This document shows positions 48,937-58,349 of a stretch of DNA of 64,000 nucleotides, piece after piece. A program made the translations under genes and the position numbers. The stretch is from NCBI RefSeq assembly GCF_900116195.1, contig NZ_FOZW01000003.1, forward strand, positions 62,001-126,000, written 5' to 3'. Source of the DNA: Alloyangia pacifica (GTDB lineage Bacteria > Pseudomonadota > Alphaproteobacteria > Rhodobacterales > Rhodobacteraceae). A model generated the notes under the pieces. The model saw only the letters and a list, made by a program, of their open reading frames with translations. It was not told the DNA's origin and ran no database searches. Within the stretch, counting starts at the first letter, position 1; the number at the start of each line of letters is the position of its first letter.

Positions 48937-51276
48937 TCAGGCGCCCCAGGGAATCCACACGGTCTGCACCTCGGTCGCCGCCTCGAGGAAGAGCTCGCCC
49001 TCCCCCGCTGCCGAGCTCCAGTCACGGGCCTTGCCGTCATTCACCCAGCTGCGCTTGAGGTTGCCTGCCGCGCCTTTTTCGATGGCCTTCGACAGATCCG
49101 ACGACGAGAAGCTCCACACCGCCTCGACATCCATGTGGCTCGCAAGCGCCGGCGCGAGGTCCTCGTGCGGACCGGTAAGGATGTTGACCACCCCGCCCGG
49201 CAGGTCAGAGGTGTCGAGCACCTGGTAGAAATCCGTCGCCGCCAGCGGGAAGGGCTCGGAGGCGACAAGCACCACGCGGTTGCCCATGGCGATGGCCGGG
49301 GCCATGACAGAAACGAGGCCGAGCAGCGGCGCCTCGTCCGGGCAGAAGGCGCCGATGACGCCGGTCGGCTGGCGCAGGGACAGCGCGGTACCGCGCAGCG
49401 GCACGGGCTTTACCGCGCCTTCGTACTTGTCGGCCCAGGCGGCATAGGTGAAGAGCCGGTCGACCGAGGCCTCGACCTCTGCCGCGCCCCCCTTGCCGCC
49501 TGTCATGGCATCGATCCGCGCCGCGAACTCCCTGGCCCGCGCCTGCAGGTTCTCTGCGATGAAGTAGATCACCTGCGCGCGGTTGTGCGCCGTTGCTGCG
49601 GACCAGCCCGAAGCGCCCCGCGCCGCCTCGACGGCGTTGCGGATGTCCTTGCGCGACGAGATCGGCGCCTGCCCCAGCAGCTTGCCCTTCTTGTCGTAGA
49701 TGTTCTGCGCGTAGCCGCCGTCGGGCCGCGCCTGCTTGCCGCCGACATAGAGCTTGGCGGTGCGGTCCACGTCCTGCGGTTCGGCGCTCTCACCGGCAAA
49801 CGGCTCGACCTTCTTCAGTGCCTTCGCCTTGCCCGCGGCACGGGTGTAGGCCGCGAGGCCCTCCCAGCCGCCCTCGCGACCAAAGCCGCTCTCGCGCAGC
49901 CCGCCGAAAGGCGCCGCCGCATCGAACATGTTCGAGCCATTGACCCAGACCACCCCGGCCTCGAGCTTCGGTGCCACGTCGAGCGCGGTGTTGATGTTCT
50001 CGGACCAGACCGAGGCGGCGAGCCCGTAGCGGGTGTTGTTGGCGATCTGCACCGCCTCGGAGGGCGTGCGGAAGGTGGTCGAGACCAGCACCGGACCGAA
50101 GATCTCTTCCTGCATCAACAGCGAGGCGGGCGAGAGACCCGTCACCAGCGTCGGCGCAATGAAGCAGCCCTCGGGCGCAGCGCAGCCGGTATAGACCTCG
50201 CCCTCACCGCTTGCCTTGGCCATCAGCGCCTCGATCCGGGCCTTCTGCTCGGGGTCGACGATGGCGCCGATGTCGATGCACTTGTCGAGCGGGTCGCCCA
50301 TGCGCAGCTTGTCCATCCGCGCCTTCAGCTTGTCGTGGAAGCGCTCGGCGATGCCCTCCTGGACCAAGAGGCGCGAGCCCGCGCAGCAGACCTGTCCCTG
50401 GTTGAACCAGATGGCATCCACCAGCCCTTCGACCGCGCTATCGAGGTCTGCGTCTTCAAAGACCACATAGGCCGACTTGCCGCCCAGCTCGAGCGTCAGC
50501 GACTTGCCGCTGCCGGCGGTGGCGGCGCGGATCTTGCGGCCCACCTCGGTCGAGCCGGTGAAGGCGATCTTGTCGACCTCGGCGCCGGTGATCATCTCGC
50601 CCACCGCGCCGTCACCGGTGACGATGTTGACCACGCCCTTCGGCAGGCCCGCCTGCTGGCAGAGATCGGCAAAGCAGAGCGCGGTGAGCGAGGTCCATTC
50701 GGCGGGCTTCAGTACCACCGTGTTGCCCATCGCCAGCGCCGGAGCGATCTTCCAGGCCAGCATCAGCAGCGGGAAGTTCCACGGCACGATCTGGCCGCAG
50801 ACGCCCAGTGCCTCCCGCCCCGGCAGCTCCGCGTCCATCAGCTGCGCACAGCCCGCGTGGTAGTAGAAATGCCGCGCCACGAGCGGCACGTCGATGTCGC
50901 GGCTCTCGCGGATCGGCTTGCCGTTGTCGAGGGTCTCCAGCACCGCGAGCAGCCGCGAATGCTTCTGCACCAGGCGCGCCAGCGCATAGAGGAAGCGCGC
51001 ACGTCCCTTGCCGCCCAGCTTCGCCCAGGCCGGCTGCGCCGCGCGCGCGGCCTTCACCGCCGCGTCGACATCGCCCTGCGTCGCCTGCGTCACCTCGGCC
51101 AGCACTTCACCGGTGGCCGGATTGCGGCTCTCGAAGGTCTGCCCCGGCTTGGTGAAGCCGCCGTCGATGAAGCAGCCGAAGCGCGAGCCCTGGTCCACGA
51201 TCCAGGTCAGCGCATCCGCGGCGCTCTCGGGCGAGGGTCCATAATCCATGCTCTCGAAGATCTCTTTCACGCTCAT
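48937..51276 (-). CDS. ALDH16-type double aldehyde dehydrogenase
   Basis: A 779-residue protein, much longer than the usual about 500. The first half is a complete aldehyde dehydrogenase with Asn167 (VPWNFPL), Glu263 (LELGGKS) and the catalytic Cys297 in NQGQVCCAGSR. The second half (about residue 510 to the end) repeats the NAD-domain pattern but has no equivalent Glu/Cys pair, so it is a pseudo-domain. This is the ALDH16 architecture; unlike vertebrate ALDH16A1 the active Cys is kept. It lies 31 bases after deoC, suggesting it oxidises the acetaldehyde made by DeoC. Confidence 0.92.
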   Translation of the reverse strand: MSVKEIFESMDYGPSPESAADALTWIVDQGSRFGCFIDGGFTKPGQTFESRNPATGEVLAEVTQATQGDVDAAVKAARAAQPAWAKLGGKGRARFLYALARLVQKHSRLLAVLETLDNGKPIRESRDIDVPLVARHFYYHAGCAQLMDAELPGREALGVCGQIVPWNFPLLMLAWKIAPALAMGNTVVLKPAEWTSLTALCFADLCQQAGLPKGVVNIVTGDGAVGEMITGAEVDKIAFTGSTEVGRKIRAATAGSGKSLTLELGGKSAYVVFEDADLDSAVEGLVDAIWFNQGQVCCAGSRLLVQEGIAERFHDKLKARMDKLRMGDPLDKCIDIGAIVDPEQKARIEALMAKASGEGEVYTGCAAPEGCFIAPTLVTGLSPASLLMQEEIFGPVLVSTTFRTPSEAVQIANNTRYGLAASVWSENINTALDVAPKLEAGVVWVNGSNMFDAAAPFGGLRESGFGREGGWEGLAAYTRAAGKAKALKKVEPFAGESAEPQDVDRTAKLYVGGKQARPDGGYAQNIYDKKGKLLGQAPISSRKDIRNAVEAARGASGWSAATAHNRAQVIYFIAENLQARAREFAARIDAMTGGKGGAAEVEASVDRLFTYAAWADKYEGAVKPVPLRGTALSLRQPTGVIGAFCPDEAPLLGLVSVMAPAIAMGNRVVLVASEPFPLAATDFYQVLDTSDLPGGVVNILTGPHEDLAPALASHMDVEAVWSFSSSDLSKAIEKGAAGNLKRSWVNDGKARDWSSAAGEGELFLEAATEVQTVWIPWGA

Positions 51277-51307
51277 GTCCGTCGTCTCCAGTTCCGCAGA
51301 TGCGCCA

Positions 51308-52300
51308 TCAGCTCGTGGCGTGGCGCCAGGAGGCCGAATAGGCCCCGGTCACGTGATGTTCGAGCTGCCGCTCGATGTCGCCCAGCAGCGAGGAGGCGCC
51401 GAAGCGGTAGAGGTCCGGCCGCAACCAGCGGTCGCCGAGTTCTTCCTTGACCAGCGCGAGATAGGTCACCGCGTCCTTGGCCTTCGAGATGCCGCCCGCG
51501 GGCTTGTAGCCGACGCGGTAGCCGGTTTCCTCGTAATACTCGCGGATCGCCCGCATCATCACGAGGCTGACCGGCAGCGTGGCGTTGACGCTCTCCTTGC
51601 CGGTCGAGGTCTTGATGAAATCGGCGCCCGCCATCATGCAGACCATCGAGGCACGCGCGACGTTCTGCAGCGTGCCGAGCTCGCCGGTGGCGAGGATCGC
51701 CTTGACGTGCGCCTCGCCGCAGGCCTCGCGGAAGGCGCGCATCTCGTCGTAGAGCGCCTGCCAATCGCCAGTCAGCACGTGGCGACGCGAGATGACGATG
51801 TCGATCTCCCGCGCGCCGGCCTTCACGCTCTCGGTGATCTCGGCGACGCGCAGATGGAAGGGCGAGAGACCCGCCGGAAAGCCGGTCGAGACCGCCGCCA
51901 CCGGGATTCCGGTGCCTTCAAGCGCCTCGACGGCAGGGGCGATCATGTCGTGGTAGACGCAGACCGCGCCCGTGGTCAGCCCCTCGAGCCCCAGCGCCTC
52001 GAGGATATCCGCCCGCACCGGCTGGCGCGCCTTGGCGCAGAGCCGCGCCACGCGGCCCGCCGTATCGTCCCCCGCCAGCGTGGTCAGGTCGATGCAGCTG
52101 ATGGCACGCGCGAGCCAGGCCGCCTGGTAATCCTTCTTCACCGAGCGCCGGCCCGGCAGGGTCGCGGCGCGCCGCTCGATCGCCGAGCGGTTGGCGGTTG
52201 CGCGCATAATCCGGTCCATGTCGAGCGGCATGCCCGGGTTGCGCGGCTCGTGCAGCTGCGGCAGCAGGCTGGTTTCGGATCGGCTCATCGTCTCGGTCAT
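51308..52300 (-). CDS. deoC: Deoxyribose-phosphate aldolase
   Basis: A 330-residue class I aldolase that splits 2-deoxyribose-5-phosphate into acetaldehyde and glyceraldehyde-3-phosphate. The Schiff-base Lys is in DFIKTSTGKESVNATLP and the second Lys in GYKPAGGISKAKDA. The N terminus is longer than in the E. coli enzyme but typical of this form. The ATG at 52300 has GGAGGA 9 bases upstream. It is the first gene of the deoC-ALDH pair in nucleoside catabolism. Confidence 0.96.
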   Translation of the reverse strand: MTETMSRSETSLLPQLHEPRNPGMPLDMDRIMRATANRSAIERRAATLPGRRSVKKDYQAAWLARAISCIDLTTLAGDDTAGRVARLCAKARQPVRADILEALGLEGLTTGAVCVYHDMIAPAVEALEGTGIPVAAVSTGFPAGLSPFHLRVAEITESVKAGAREIDIVISRRHVLTGDWQALYDEMRAFREACGEAHVKAILATGELGTLQNVARASMVCMMAGADFIKTSTGKESVNATLPVSLVMMRAIREYYEETGYRVGYKPAGGISKAKDAVTYLALVKEELGDRWLRPDLYRFGASSLLGDIERQLEHHVTGAYSASWRHATS

Positions 52301-52474
52301 AACAGGGGTCCTCCGGCGGGAAGGGTCGCACGGCCCCCGCGCATCGGCAAGCGGGCCAGCCCTGCGGATACGCGGCATGGCCCCGATCGGCAAGCGACTC
52401 CTCGGCAGAGCGGGGCTGGCGGCGAGCCACCGCCCCCCTACCCCGGCGTCACCGCGCATGGAAACGCCCCGAAC

Positions 52475-52539
52475 GCGTATTTGGAAAAGAGAAGAAGCAG
52501 GTGTCCGCGCCCAACCCCTTCTTCTCTTTCCAAATACGC
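52475..52539. repeat. Large imperfect inverted repeat (dispersed short repeat, copies 2 and 3)
   Basis: Arms 52475-52497 and 52518-52539 are complementary except for a 1-base bulge, separated by a 20-base spacer; each arm is the GCGTATTTGG..AGAGAAGAAG element found singly near 38667-38690. The pair can form a hairpin of about 22 bp in the promoter-side gap between deoC and the ABM gene. The rest of the 345-base gap shows no gene. Confidence 0.8.
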
Positions 52540-52645
52540 AAATCCGGAACCCGCCACGGGCGCGCGGCCCGGCAGGCGCGCGGCGGATCCGGCTTGCAAA
52601 TCTCCGCGCGCGCCGGAAAGTCTGGCGCGCACAGAGGAGACAGCC

Positions 52646-52990
52646 ATGATCGCCATCATCTTCGAGGTCATCCCCGCCGAGGGCCGCAAGGACCAGTACC
52701 TCGACATCGCCGCCGCCATGCGCCCCATGGTCGAGGAGGTCGAGGGATTCATCTCGGTCGAGCGCTTCCAGAGCCTCACCAATCCCGAGAAACTGCTCTC
52801 GCTCAGCTTCTTCGAAGACGAGGCGGCGGTGGAGCGCTGGCGGAAACTGGCAGCGCATCGCGGTGCGCAGAGGGCCGGGCGCGAGGGCATCTTCGCCGGC
52901 TACCGGCTGCGGGTCTGCCAGGTGTTGCGCGACTACGGCATGGACGACCGGGCCGAGGCGCCGCAGGACAGCCTCGCCGAGCATGGCTAA
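52646..52990 (+). CDS. Antibiotic biosynthesis monooxygenase (ABM) domain protein
   Basis: A 114-residue ferredoxin-like ABM fold. The start MIAIIFEVIPAEGRKDQYLDIA and the GFISVERFQS segment are typical. Such proteins include quinol monooxygenases, haem-degrading enzymes and proteins with no known activity; I cannot pick among these. GAGGAGA precedes the ATG. It is followed by a strong bidirectional hairpin. Confidence 0.82.
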   Translation: MIAIIFEVIPAEGRKDQYLDIAAAMRPMVEEVEGFISVERFQSLTNPEKLLSLSFFEDEAAVERWRKLAAHRGAQRAGREGIFAGYRLRVCQVLRDYGMDDRAEAPQDSLAEHG

Positions 52991-52996
52991 AATGCG

Positions 52997-53022
52997 AAAC
53001 GCGGGCCCGAGGGCCCGCGTTT
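52997..53022. terminator. Bidirectional terminator between the ABM and aminotransferase genes
   Basis: AAACGCGGGCCC and GGGCCCGCGTTT pair across a 2-base centre, 6 bases after the ABM stop and 34 bases past the aminotransferase stop on the other strand. The A/T ends give U-rich tails in both directions. Confidence 0.82.
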
Positions 53023-53056
53023 GAAACTCATACCATCTTGAAGCTGCGGTCTCGGC

Positions 53057-54241
53057 TCAGCAACCCGCCTTGATGATCGCCTCCGCGAGGATCGGCACGG
53101 TGGTCTTGTTCAGCCCCGCGATGTTCAGCCGCGAGTCGCCGACCATGTAGATGCCGTGATCCCGGCGCATGGTCTCGACCTGCTCCGGCGTTGCGCCGAG
53201 CCGCGAGAACATGCCGCGGTGCTGGGCGATGAACCCGAAACGATCCGAGCCCGACAGGCGCTGTAGCTCGGAGGCCAGCTGCTCGCGCAGGCCCAGCATC
53301 GACAGACGCACCTCCTCCAGCTCGGCGGCCCAGTCGGCGCGCAGCTCGGGATCGTTCAGAACCATGGTCACCAGCCGCGCACCGTGATCGGGCGGGAAGG
53401 AGTAGTTCTGGCGGTTGAGGTAATTCAGCGTGCCCTGGTTCAACTTCTTCGCCGAGGCGTCGCGGCTCACCGCCATCAGCAGGCCGGTGCGTTCGCGGTA
53501 GATGCCGAAGTTCTTCGAGCAGGAGGCGGCGATCAGGCACTCGGGCACCGAAGAGGCGACGAGGCGCACGCCGGCGGCGTCTTCCTCGAGACCGTCGCCG
53601 AAGCCCTGGTAGGCAATGTCGATCATCGGCGTGCCCTGCTTTTCCAGCAGCAGCTCGGTCACGGCCTTCCACTGCGAGATATTCAGGTTGGCGCCGGTGG
53701 GGTTGTGGCAGCAGCCGTGCAGCAGCACCACGTCGCCTGGGAGCACCTGCTGCAGGTCGGCGATCATGCCCACGAAGTCCACGCCGCGGGTCTCGGCGTC
53801 GAAATAGCGGTAGGGAACGATCTGCAGCCCCATGTGCTTGAGGATCGACAGGTGGTTGGGCCAGGTCGGGTCCGAGACGAAGACGCGCGCCTTGGGGTTG
53901 GCCATCTTAATCATGTCGAAGGCCTGGCGCACCGCGCCGGTGCCGCCGGGGGTCGCGGCCGCCGCCACGTTCTCGGCCGGGACCGCGTCGCCCAGCACCA
54001 GCTTGCCCAGAGCCTCGGCAAAGGCCGGATCGCCCGCGAGACCGGTGTAGGACTTGGTGGTCTCACTCTCCCAGAGCTGCTTTTCCGCCGCCTTGATGGC
54101 GCGCATGACCGGCGTGTTGCCGCTGGCGTCCTTGTAGACGCCGACCCCGAGGTCGACCTTCTGCGTCCGCGGGTCCTCTTTGTAGGCCTGCATCAGCATC
54201 AGGATTTTGTCTGCGGGCTGCTCTTTCAGAGTTTCGAACAT
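53057..54241 (-). CDS. Aspartate/aromatic aminotransferase (class I)
   Basis: A 394-residue PLP enzyme of the AspC/TyrB type. The PLP Lys lies in SCSKNFGIYRERTG, with NPTGANL and the Arg in GDSRLNIAGL (substrate carboxylate). It interconverts aspartate or aromatic amino acids with 2-oxoglutarate. The ATG at 54241 shares its first base with the sseA stop (TGATG), so the two genes are coupled. Substrate preference cannot be read. Confidence 0.93.
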   Translation of the reverse strand: MFETLKEQPADKILMLMQAYKEDPRTQKVDLGVGVYKDASGNTPVMRAIKAAEKQLWESETTKSYTGLAGDPAFAEALGKLVLGDAVPAENVAAAATPGGTGAVRQAFDMIKMANPKARVFVSDPTWPNHLSILKHMGLQIVPYRYFDAETRGVDFVGMIADLQQVLPGDVVLLHGCCHNPTGANLNISQWKAVTELLLEKQGTPMIDIAYQGFGDGLEEDAAGVRLVASSVPECLIAASCSKNFGIYRERTGLLMAVSRDASAKKLNQGTLNYLNRQNYSFPPDHGARLVTMVLNDPELRADWAAELEEVRLSMLGLREQLASELQRLSGSDRFGFIAQHRGMFSRLGATPEQVETMRRDHGIYMVGDSRLNIAGLNKTTVPILAEAIIKAGC

Positions 54242-55098
54242 CAGTCCTCTCCGGTGGCGACGGGCAGCGTGGGGAATTGCCCCCACTCGGTCCAGGACCC
54301 GTCATATAGGGCATGGTCGGTCTTGCCCAAACGCGTCAGGGCAAGGCTCAGGATGGCGGCGGTGACGCCGGAGCCACAGCTGGTGATGGCGGGCTTGCCC
54401 AGATCGACGCCGGCCGCCTCGAAGGCGGCGCGCAGCGCCTCGGGCGATTTCATCGTCTGGTCGGGGTTGAGCAGCGTGCCGAAAGGCACATTCTTCGAGC
54501 CGGGAATATGCCCCGAGCGCAGGCCCGGGCGCGGCTCGGGCACCTCTCCGCGGAAGCGCGCAGGGGCGCGGGCGTCGATGATCTCGTGGTCACGCAGCTT
54601 CGAAGCGGCCGAGACCTGCGTGACGTCCTTCACCAGGTGGTTCTGGCGGCGCACCATCATGTGGCGGTCGCGGATGACCGGGGGCAGATCCTCGACCTCG
54701 CGGCCCTCGGATTGCCATTTCGGCAAGCCACCGTCGAGCACGGCGATGTCGTCATGACCCATCAGCTTGAACAGCCACCAGACGCGCGCGGAGGAGAACA
54801 GGCCGGTGCCGTCGTAGACGACGATCTGGTGGCCGTCGCCGACGCCAAGCGCGCGCATCCGGGACATGAACTTGTCGATGGGCGGCACCATGTGCGGCAG
54901 GTTCGAGCGCAGGTCGGAGATCTCGTCGATGTCGAAGAAGCGCGCGCCGGGAATGTGCGCGGCCTCGTACTCGGCCTTCGGATCGCGGCCGGATCCGGGC
55001 ATGTACCAGCTCGCATCGAGCAGGCGCAGGTCGGGATCTTTCAGGTGGCGCGCCAGCCAGTCGGTCGACACCAGCGTCTTGGGATCGTCACTTGCCAT
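54241..55098 (-). CDS. sseA: 3-mercaptopyruvate sulfurtransferase (rhodanese family)
   Basis: A 285-residue protein with two rhodanese domains; the active Cys is in SCGSGVTAAIL of the second domain. CGSGVT is the mercaptopyruvate-type active loop. It precedes the aminotransferase, which could make 3-mercaptopyruvate from cysteine, so the pair may form a cysteine desulfuration route. The start may be ATG 55098 or GTG 55101; GGGAGAGG is upstream. Confidence 0.92.
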   Translation of the reverse strand: MASDDPKTLVSTDWLARHLKDPDLRLLDASWYMPGSGRDPKAEYEAAHIPGARFFDIDEISDLRSNLPHMVPPIDKFMSRMRALGVGDGHQIVVYDGTGLFSSARVWWLFKLMGHDDIAVLDGGLPKWQSEGREVEDLPPVIRDRHMMVRRQNHLVKDVTQVSAASKLRDHEIIDARAPARFRGEVPEPRPGLRSGHIPGSKNVPFGTLLNPDQTMKSPEALRAAFEAAGVDLGKPAITSCGSGVTAAILSLALTRLGKTDHALYDGSWTEWGQFPTLPVATGED

Positions 55099-55199
55099 CA
55101 CCTCTCCCCGGGGCAGTCAGCATCGCCTCGTCTCTAAGGTGCCCGCCCCGGACTCGCAAGGGCGGGATCGCTCGCGCGCCCCCGGGCACCGTCACGGCG

Positions 55200-55673
55200 T
55201 CAGCCGCGCTCCTTGAGCAGGCGCTGCTTCTGGCGGTTCCAGTCGCGCTTGGCCTCGGTCTCGCGCTTGTCGTGGTTCTGCTTGCCCTTGGCGATGCCGA
55301 TCTTCAGCTTCACCATGCCCTTGTGGTTGAAGTACATGACCAGCGGCACGATCGTCATGCCCTTGCGCTGGGTCTCGTTCCACAGCCGCGACAGCTCCTT
55401 CTTGGAGACCAGCAGCTTGCGGCGACGCCGCTCCTCGTGCGGGAACATGGCGCGGGTGTAGGGTGCGATGTAGGAGTTCACCAGCCACAGCTCGCCGTCC
55501 TCCACCGCCGCGTAGCTCTCGGCGATGTTGGAGCTGTTCTCGCGCAGGCTCTTCACCTCGGATCCGGTGAGGATGATGCCGCACTCGATATCGTCCTCGA
55601 TCGCGTAATCGAAGCGCGCGCGCCGGTTCTCGGCGATGATCTTGTAGTTCGGGTCGGACTTCTGCTGGGCCAT
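55200..55673 (-). CDS. smpB: SsrA-binding protein SmpB
   Basis: A 157-residue tmRNA partner that rescues stalled ribosomes. Typical blocks are [29 protein letters not shown] and the basic tail [20 protein letters not shown]. The length is normal. The ATG at 55673 is the family start. No ssrA gene is seen in the window. Confidence 0.97.
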   Translation of the reverse strand: MAQQKSDPNYKIIAENRRARFDYAIEDDIECGIILTGSEVKSLRENSSNIAESYAAVEDGELWLVNSYIAPYTRAMFPHEERRRRKLLVSKKELSRLWNETQRKGMTIVPLVMYFNHKGMVKLKIGIAKGKQNHDKRETEAKRDWNRQKQRLLKERG

Positions 55674-55771
55674 GATGGGTGCACATAGGGGCTGAGGGGC
55701 GCTCTGTCCATATGGCGTTGCCGAGATTGGGGCTCCGCCCGAGCGCGGGATACGCGCGGAGCCGGCAGGAA

Positions 55772-55820
55772 GGGGGGCTCCGCCCCCGGGGCGCTGCGCG
55801 CCTCTCCCCCGGAATATTTG
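55772..55820 (+). repeat. Dispersed palindromic repeat, copy 2
   Basis: GGGGGGCTCCGCCCCC, then GGGGCGCT, GCGCGCCTC, TCCCCCGG and ATATTT match the block order of the copy near queG (37744-37793). It lies in the 382-base gap between the smpB start and the allantoinase gene, in which no credible gene is seen. Confidence 0.7.
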
Positions 55821-56055
55821 TATCCTGGCGAAGGTGCAGGAGACCGAGAGCGCCCTCTCCGTCTCGCGGGAAATATCCCCGCCGGAGGCTTCCGGGCGCG
55901 CGCCCCTCGTCGCGCCGAAGCTGGCAACGCCCATTGCCACATGTCCTTGCTCCTTTTTTCAGCGGTGCTAACAGGGAAGGCAAGGCGCGCGCCGCCTCGC
56001 GGGGCTTTGCGGTTCCGCAGCGGCCGGTGCGCCAGTATCGACAGGAGAACGACCC

Positions 56056-57486
56056 ATGCCAGAGGACCGGCAGATGCAGCGCTATCCCCGCAACATGATC
56101 GGCCACGGACCCGACCGCCCCGACGCGCAATGGCCCGGCGGCGCGAAGATCGCTGTGCAGTTCGTGCTCAACTACGAAGAGGGCGGCGAGAACTGCGTGC
56201 TGCACGGGGACGCGGCCTCGGAGGCCTTCCTGTCGGACATCGCCGGCGCGGCGCAATGGCAGGGCCAGCGCCACTGGAACATGGAGTCGATCTACGAGTA
56301 CGGCGCCCGCGCCGGCTTCTGGCGGCTGCACCGCCTCTTCACCGGCTACGAGATCCCACTCACGATCTACGGCGTCGCCACCGCGCTCGCCCGCTCGCCG
56401 GAGCAGGTCGAGGCAATGAAGGATGCGGGCTGGGAGATCGCCTCGCACGGGCTCAAGTGGGTCGAGCACAAGGACATGCCCGAGGCGGAGGAGCGCGCGT
56501 CCATCGCCGAGGCGATCCGCCTGCACACCGAAGTCGTCGGCGAGCCGCCGCGCGGCTGGTACACCGGGCGCTGCAGCGCCAACACCGTGCGTCTGGTCGC
56601 CGAGACCGGGGCGATGGATTACGTGTCGGACACTTATGACGACGATCTGCCCTACTGGCTGGAAATGGAGGGCCGCGACCAGCTGATCATCCCCTACACG
56701 CTCGAGGCCAACGACATGCGTTTCGCCACCTCGCCCGGCTGGATCGAGGGCGAGATGTTCTACACTTACCTCAAGGACGCCTTCGACACGCTGATCGTCG
56801 AGGGCGCGGCGGGCAAGCCGGCGATGATGTCGGTGGGGCTGCACTGCCGGCTGATCGGCCGCCCGGGCAAGATGGCGGGGCTGAAGCGCTTCCTCGACTA
56901 CATCGGCGGCTTCGACGGCGTCTGGACCCCGACACGGCTTGAGATCGCCGAGCATTGGGCGAAAACGCATCCTCCGAAGAAGGGCCCGCGCCCCTCGGCC
57001 ATGGACCGCGAGACCTTTGTCGGCACCTTCGGCGGCATCGTCGAGCATTCGCCCTGGGTCGCCGAGCGCGCCTTCGAGCTGGAACTGGGCGCAGCGCATG
57101 ACCGCCCCGCGGGTTTGGCCAACGCCCTCGCCCGCGTGCTGCGTACCGCCAGCCGCGAGGAACGGCTGGGCGTTCTGCAGGCGCACCCGGATCTTGCCGG
57201 CAAGCTTGCGGAGGCCAAGCGGCTGACCGAGGACAGCACCGCCGAACAGGCCAGCGCCGGGCTCGACGCGCTGACCGACGCCGAGCGCGCGCGCTTCACC
57301 GAGCTCAATGCCGCCTACGTCGAGAAGCACGGCTTCCCGTTCATCATCGCTGTGCGCGACCACGACAAGACGGGCATCCTCGCCGCCTTCGAGCGCCGCA
57401 TCGCAAACGACACCGAAACCGAGTTTGCCGAGGCCTGCCGCCAGGTGGAACGCATCGCCCGCCTGCGCGTGGAGGCGATCCTGTGA
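56056..57486 (+). CDS. puuE: Fused allantoinase (PuuE) and OHCU decarboxylase (UraD)
   Basis: A 476-residue bifunctional protein of purine catabolism. The first about 310 residues are a polysaccharide-deacetylase-fold allantoinase (PuuE type) with GWEIASHGLKWVEHKD; the last about 160 are a 2-oxo-4-hydroxy-4-carboxy-5-ureidoimidazoline decarboxylase, with GIVEHSPWVAERAF and LQAHPDLAGKLA. The fusion joins ring opening of allantoin with the step that yields S-allantoin. It overlaps the next gene by 4 bases. The missing middle enzyme (HIU hydrolase) is not in this window. Confidence 0.92.
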   Translation: MPEDRQMQRYPRNMIGHGPDRPDAQWPGGAKIAVQFVLNYEEGGENCVLHGDAASEAFLSDIAGAAQWQGQRHWNMESIYEYGARAGFWRLHRLFTGYEIPLTIYGVATALARSPEQVEAMKDAGWEIASHGLKWVEHKDMPEAEERASIAEAIRLHTEVVGEPPRGWYTGRCSANTVRLVAETGAMDYVSDTYDDDLPYWLEMEGRDQLIIPYTLEANDMRFATSPGWIEGEMFYTYLKDAFDTLIVEGAAGKPAMMSVGLHCRLIGRPGKMAGLKRFLDYIGGFDGVWTPTRLEIAEHWAKTHPPKKGPRPSAMDRETFVGTFGGIVEHSPWVAERAFELELGAAHDRPAGLANALARVLRTASREERLGVLQAHPDLAGKLAEAKRLTEDSTAEQASAGLDALTDAERARFTELNAAYVEKHGFPFIIAVRDHDKTGILAAFERRIANDTETEFAEACRQVERIARLRVEAIL

Positions 57487-58349
57487 GCACGACTGAAATG
57501 ACCAAGCCCGAGATCACCAAGACCTACGCCTTCCCGCCCGCCGGCATGCCGCCGCGCGGCGACAACCCGCAGGGCGCTGCGGTCTTCACCACCGCCTATG
57601 CCTTCATCCCCGCGGGCACGATGCGCGACATTGTCACCTCCTTCCTGCCCGGCTGGCAGCAGACCCGCGCCTGGATCATCGCCCGCCCGCTCTCGGGCTT
57701 TGCAGAGACCTTCTCGCAATACGCGATGGAGCTGGCCCCGGGCGGCGGCAGCAACGCCCCCGAGCCCGACCACGATGCGCAGGCGGCGATCTTCGTCGCC
57801 GAAGGCACGGCGCGGCTGACCCTGGGCCGCGACAGTCACGAGCTGCGCGCGGGCAGCTATGTCTACCTACCGGCGAGCGCGGTCTGGACGCTGTGGAACA
57901 CCGGCGAGGTGCCCTTCAAGTTCCACTGGATCCGCAAGCGCTGGCAGCCCGCCGAGGGGCTCACCGCGCCGGACGCGATCATCACCCATGACGACGATGT
58001 GGCGATCTCCTGGATGCCGGACAACGAGGGGCTCTGGGGCACCCAGCGCTTTGCCGATCCGCTCGACATCCGCCACGATTTCCATGCCAATATCGTCACC
58101 TTCGGCAAGGGCGGGCGCATTCCCTTTGCCGAAACCCACGTGATGGAGCACGGGCTCTACGTGCTCGAAGGGCGCGCGCGCTACCTGCTCAACCAGGATT
58201 GGGTCGACGTGGGGCCGGGTGATTTCATGTGGCTGCGCGCCTTCTGCCCGCAGGCCTGCATCGTCGAGGAAAGCGAGCGCTTCCGCTACCTGCTCTACAA
58301 GGACGTCAACCGCCACGTCTCGCTCGCGCCCTTCGGAGCGGCGCGATGA
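57483..58349 (+). CDS. (S)-ureidoglycine aminohydrolase-like bicupin protein
   Basis: A 288-residue two-cupin protein. The second cupin carries the metal ligands (AETHVMEHGLYVLEGRARYLLN); the family (UGHY/YlbA) releases ammonia from S-ureidoglycine to give S-ureidoglycolate using manganese. It starts with GTG at 57483 in a GTGA overlap and overlaps the next gene by 4 bases (58346-58349). Its position between allantoinase and ureidoglycolate lyase fits this role. The product allantoate needs an allantoate amidohydrolase elsewhere. Confidence 0.88.
   Translation: MSTTEMTKPEITKTYAFPPAGMPPRGDNPQGAAVFTTAYAFIPAGTMRDIVTSFLPGWQQTRAWIIARPLSGFAETFSQYAMELAPGGGSNAPEPDHDAQAAIFVAEGTARLTLGRDSHELRAGSYVYLPASAVWTLWNTGEVPFKFHWIRKRWQPAEGLTAPDAIITHDDDVAISWMPDNEGLWGTQRFADPLDIRHDFHANIVTFGKGGRIPFAETHVMEHGLYVLEGRARYLLNQDWVDVGPGDFMWLRAFCPQACIVEESERFRYLLYKDVNRHVSLAPFGAAR

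Noticed and set aside
51308..52984. A longer 558-residue start for the aldolase
   Set aside because: The extra N-terminal part runs through the inverted repeat and antisense to the ABM gene; the ATG at 52300 has a ribosome-binding site and a family-like N terminus.
55192..57363. A 723-residue minus-strand frame covering smpB and the allantoinase region
   Set aside because: It is a shadow of the allantoinase fusion gene; smpB lies in a different frame and has its own family-like start.
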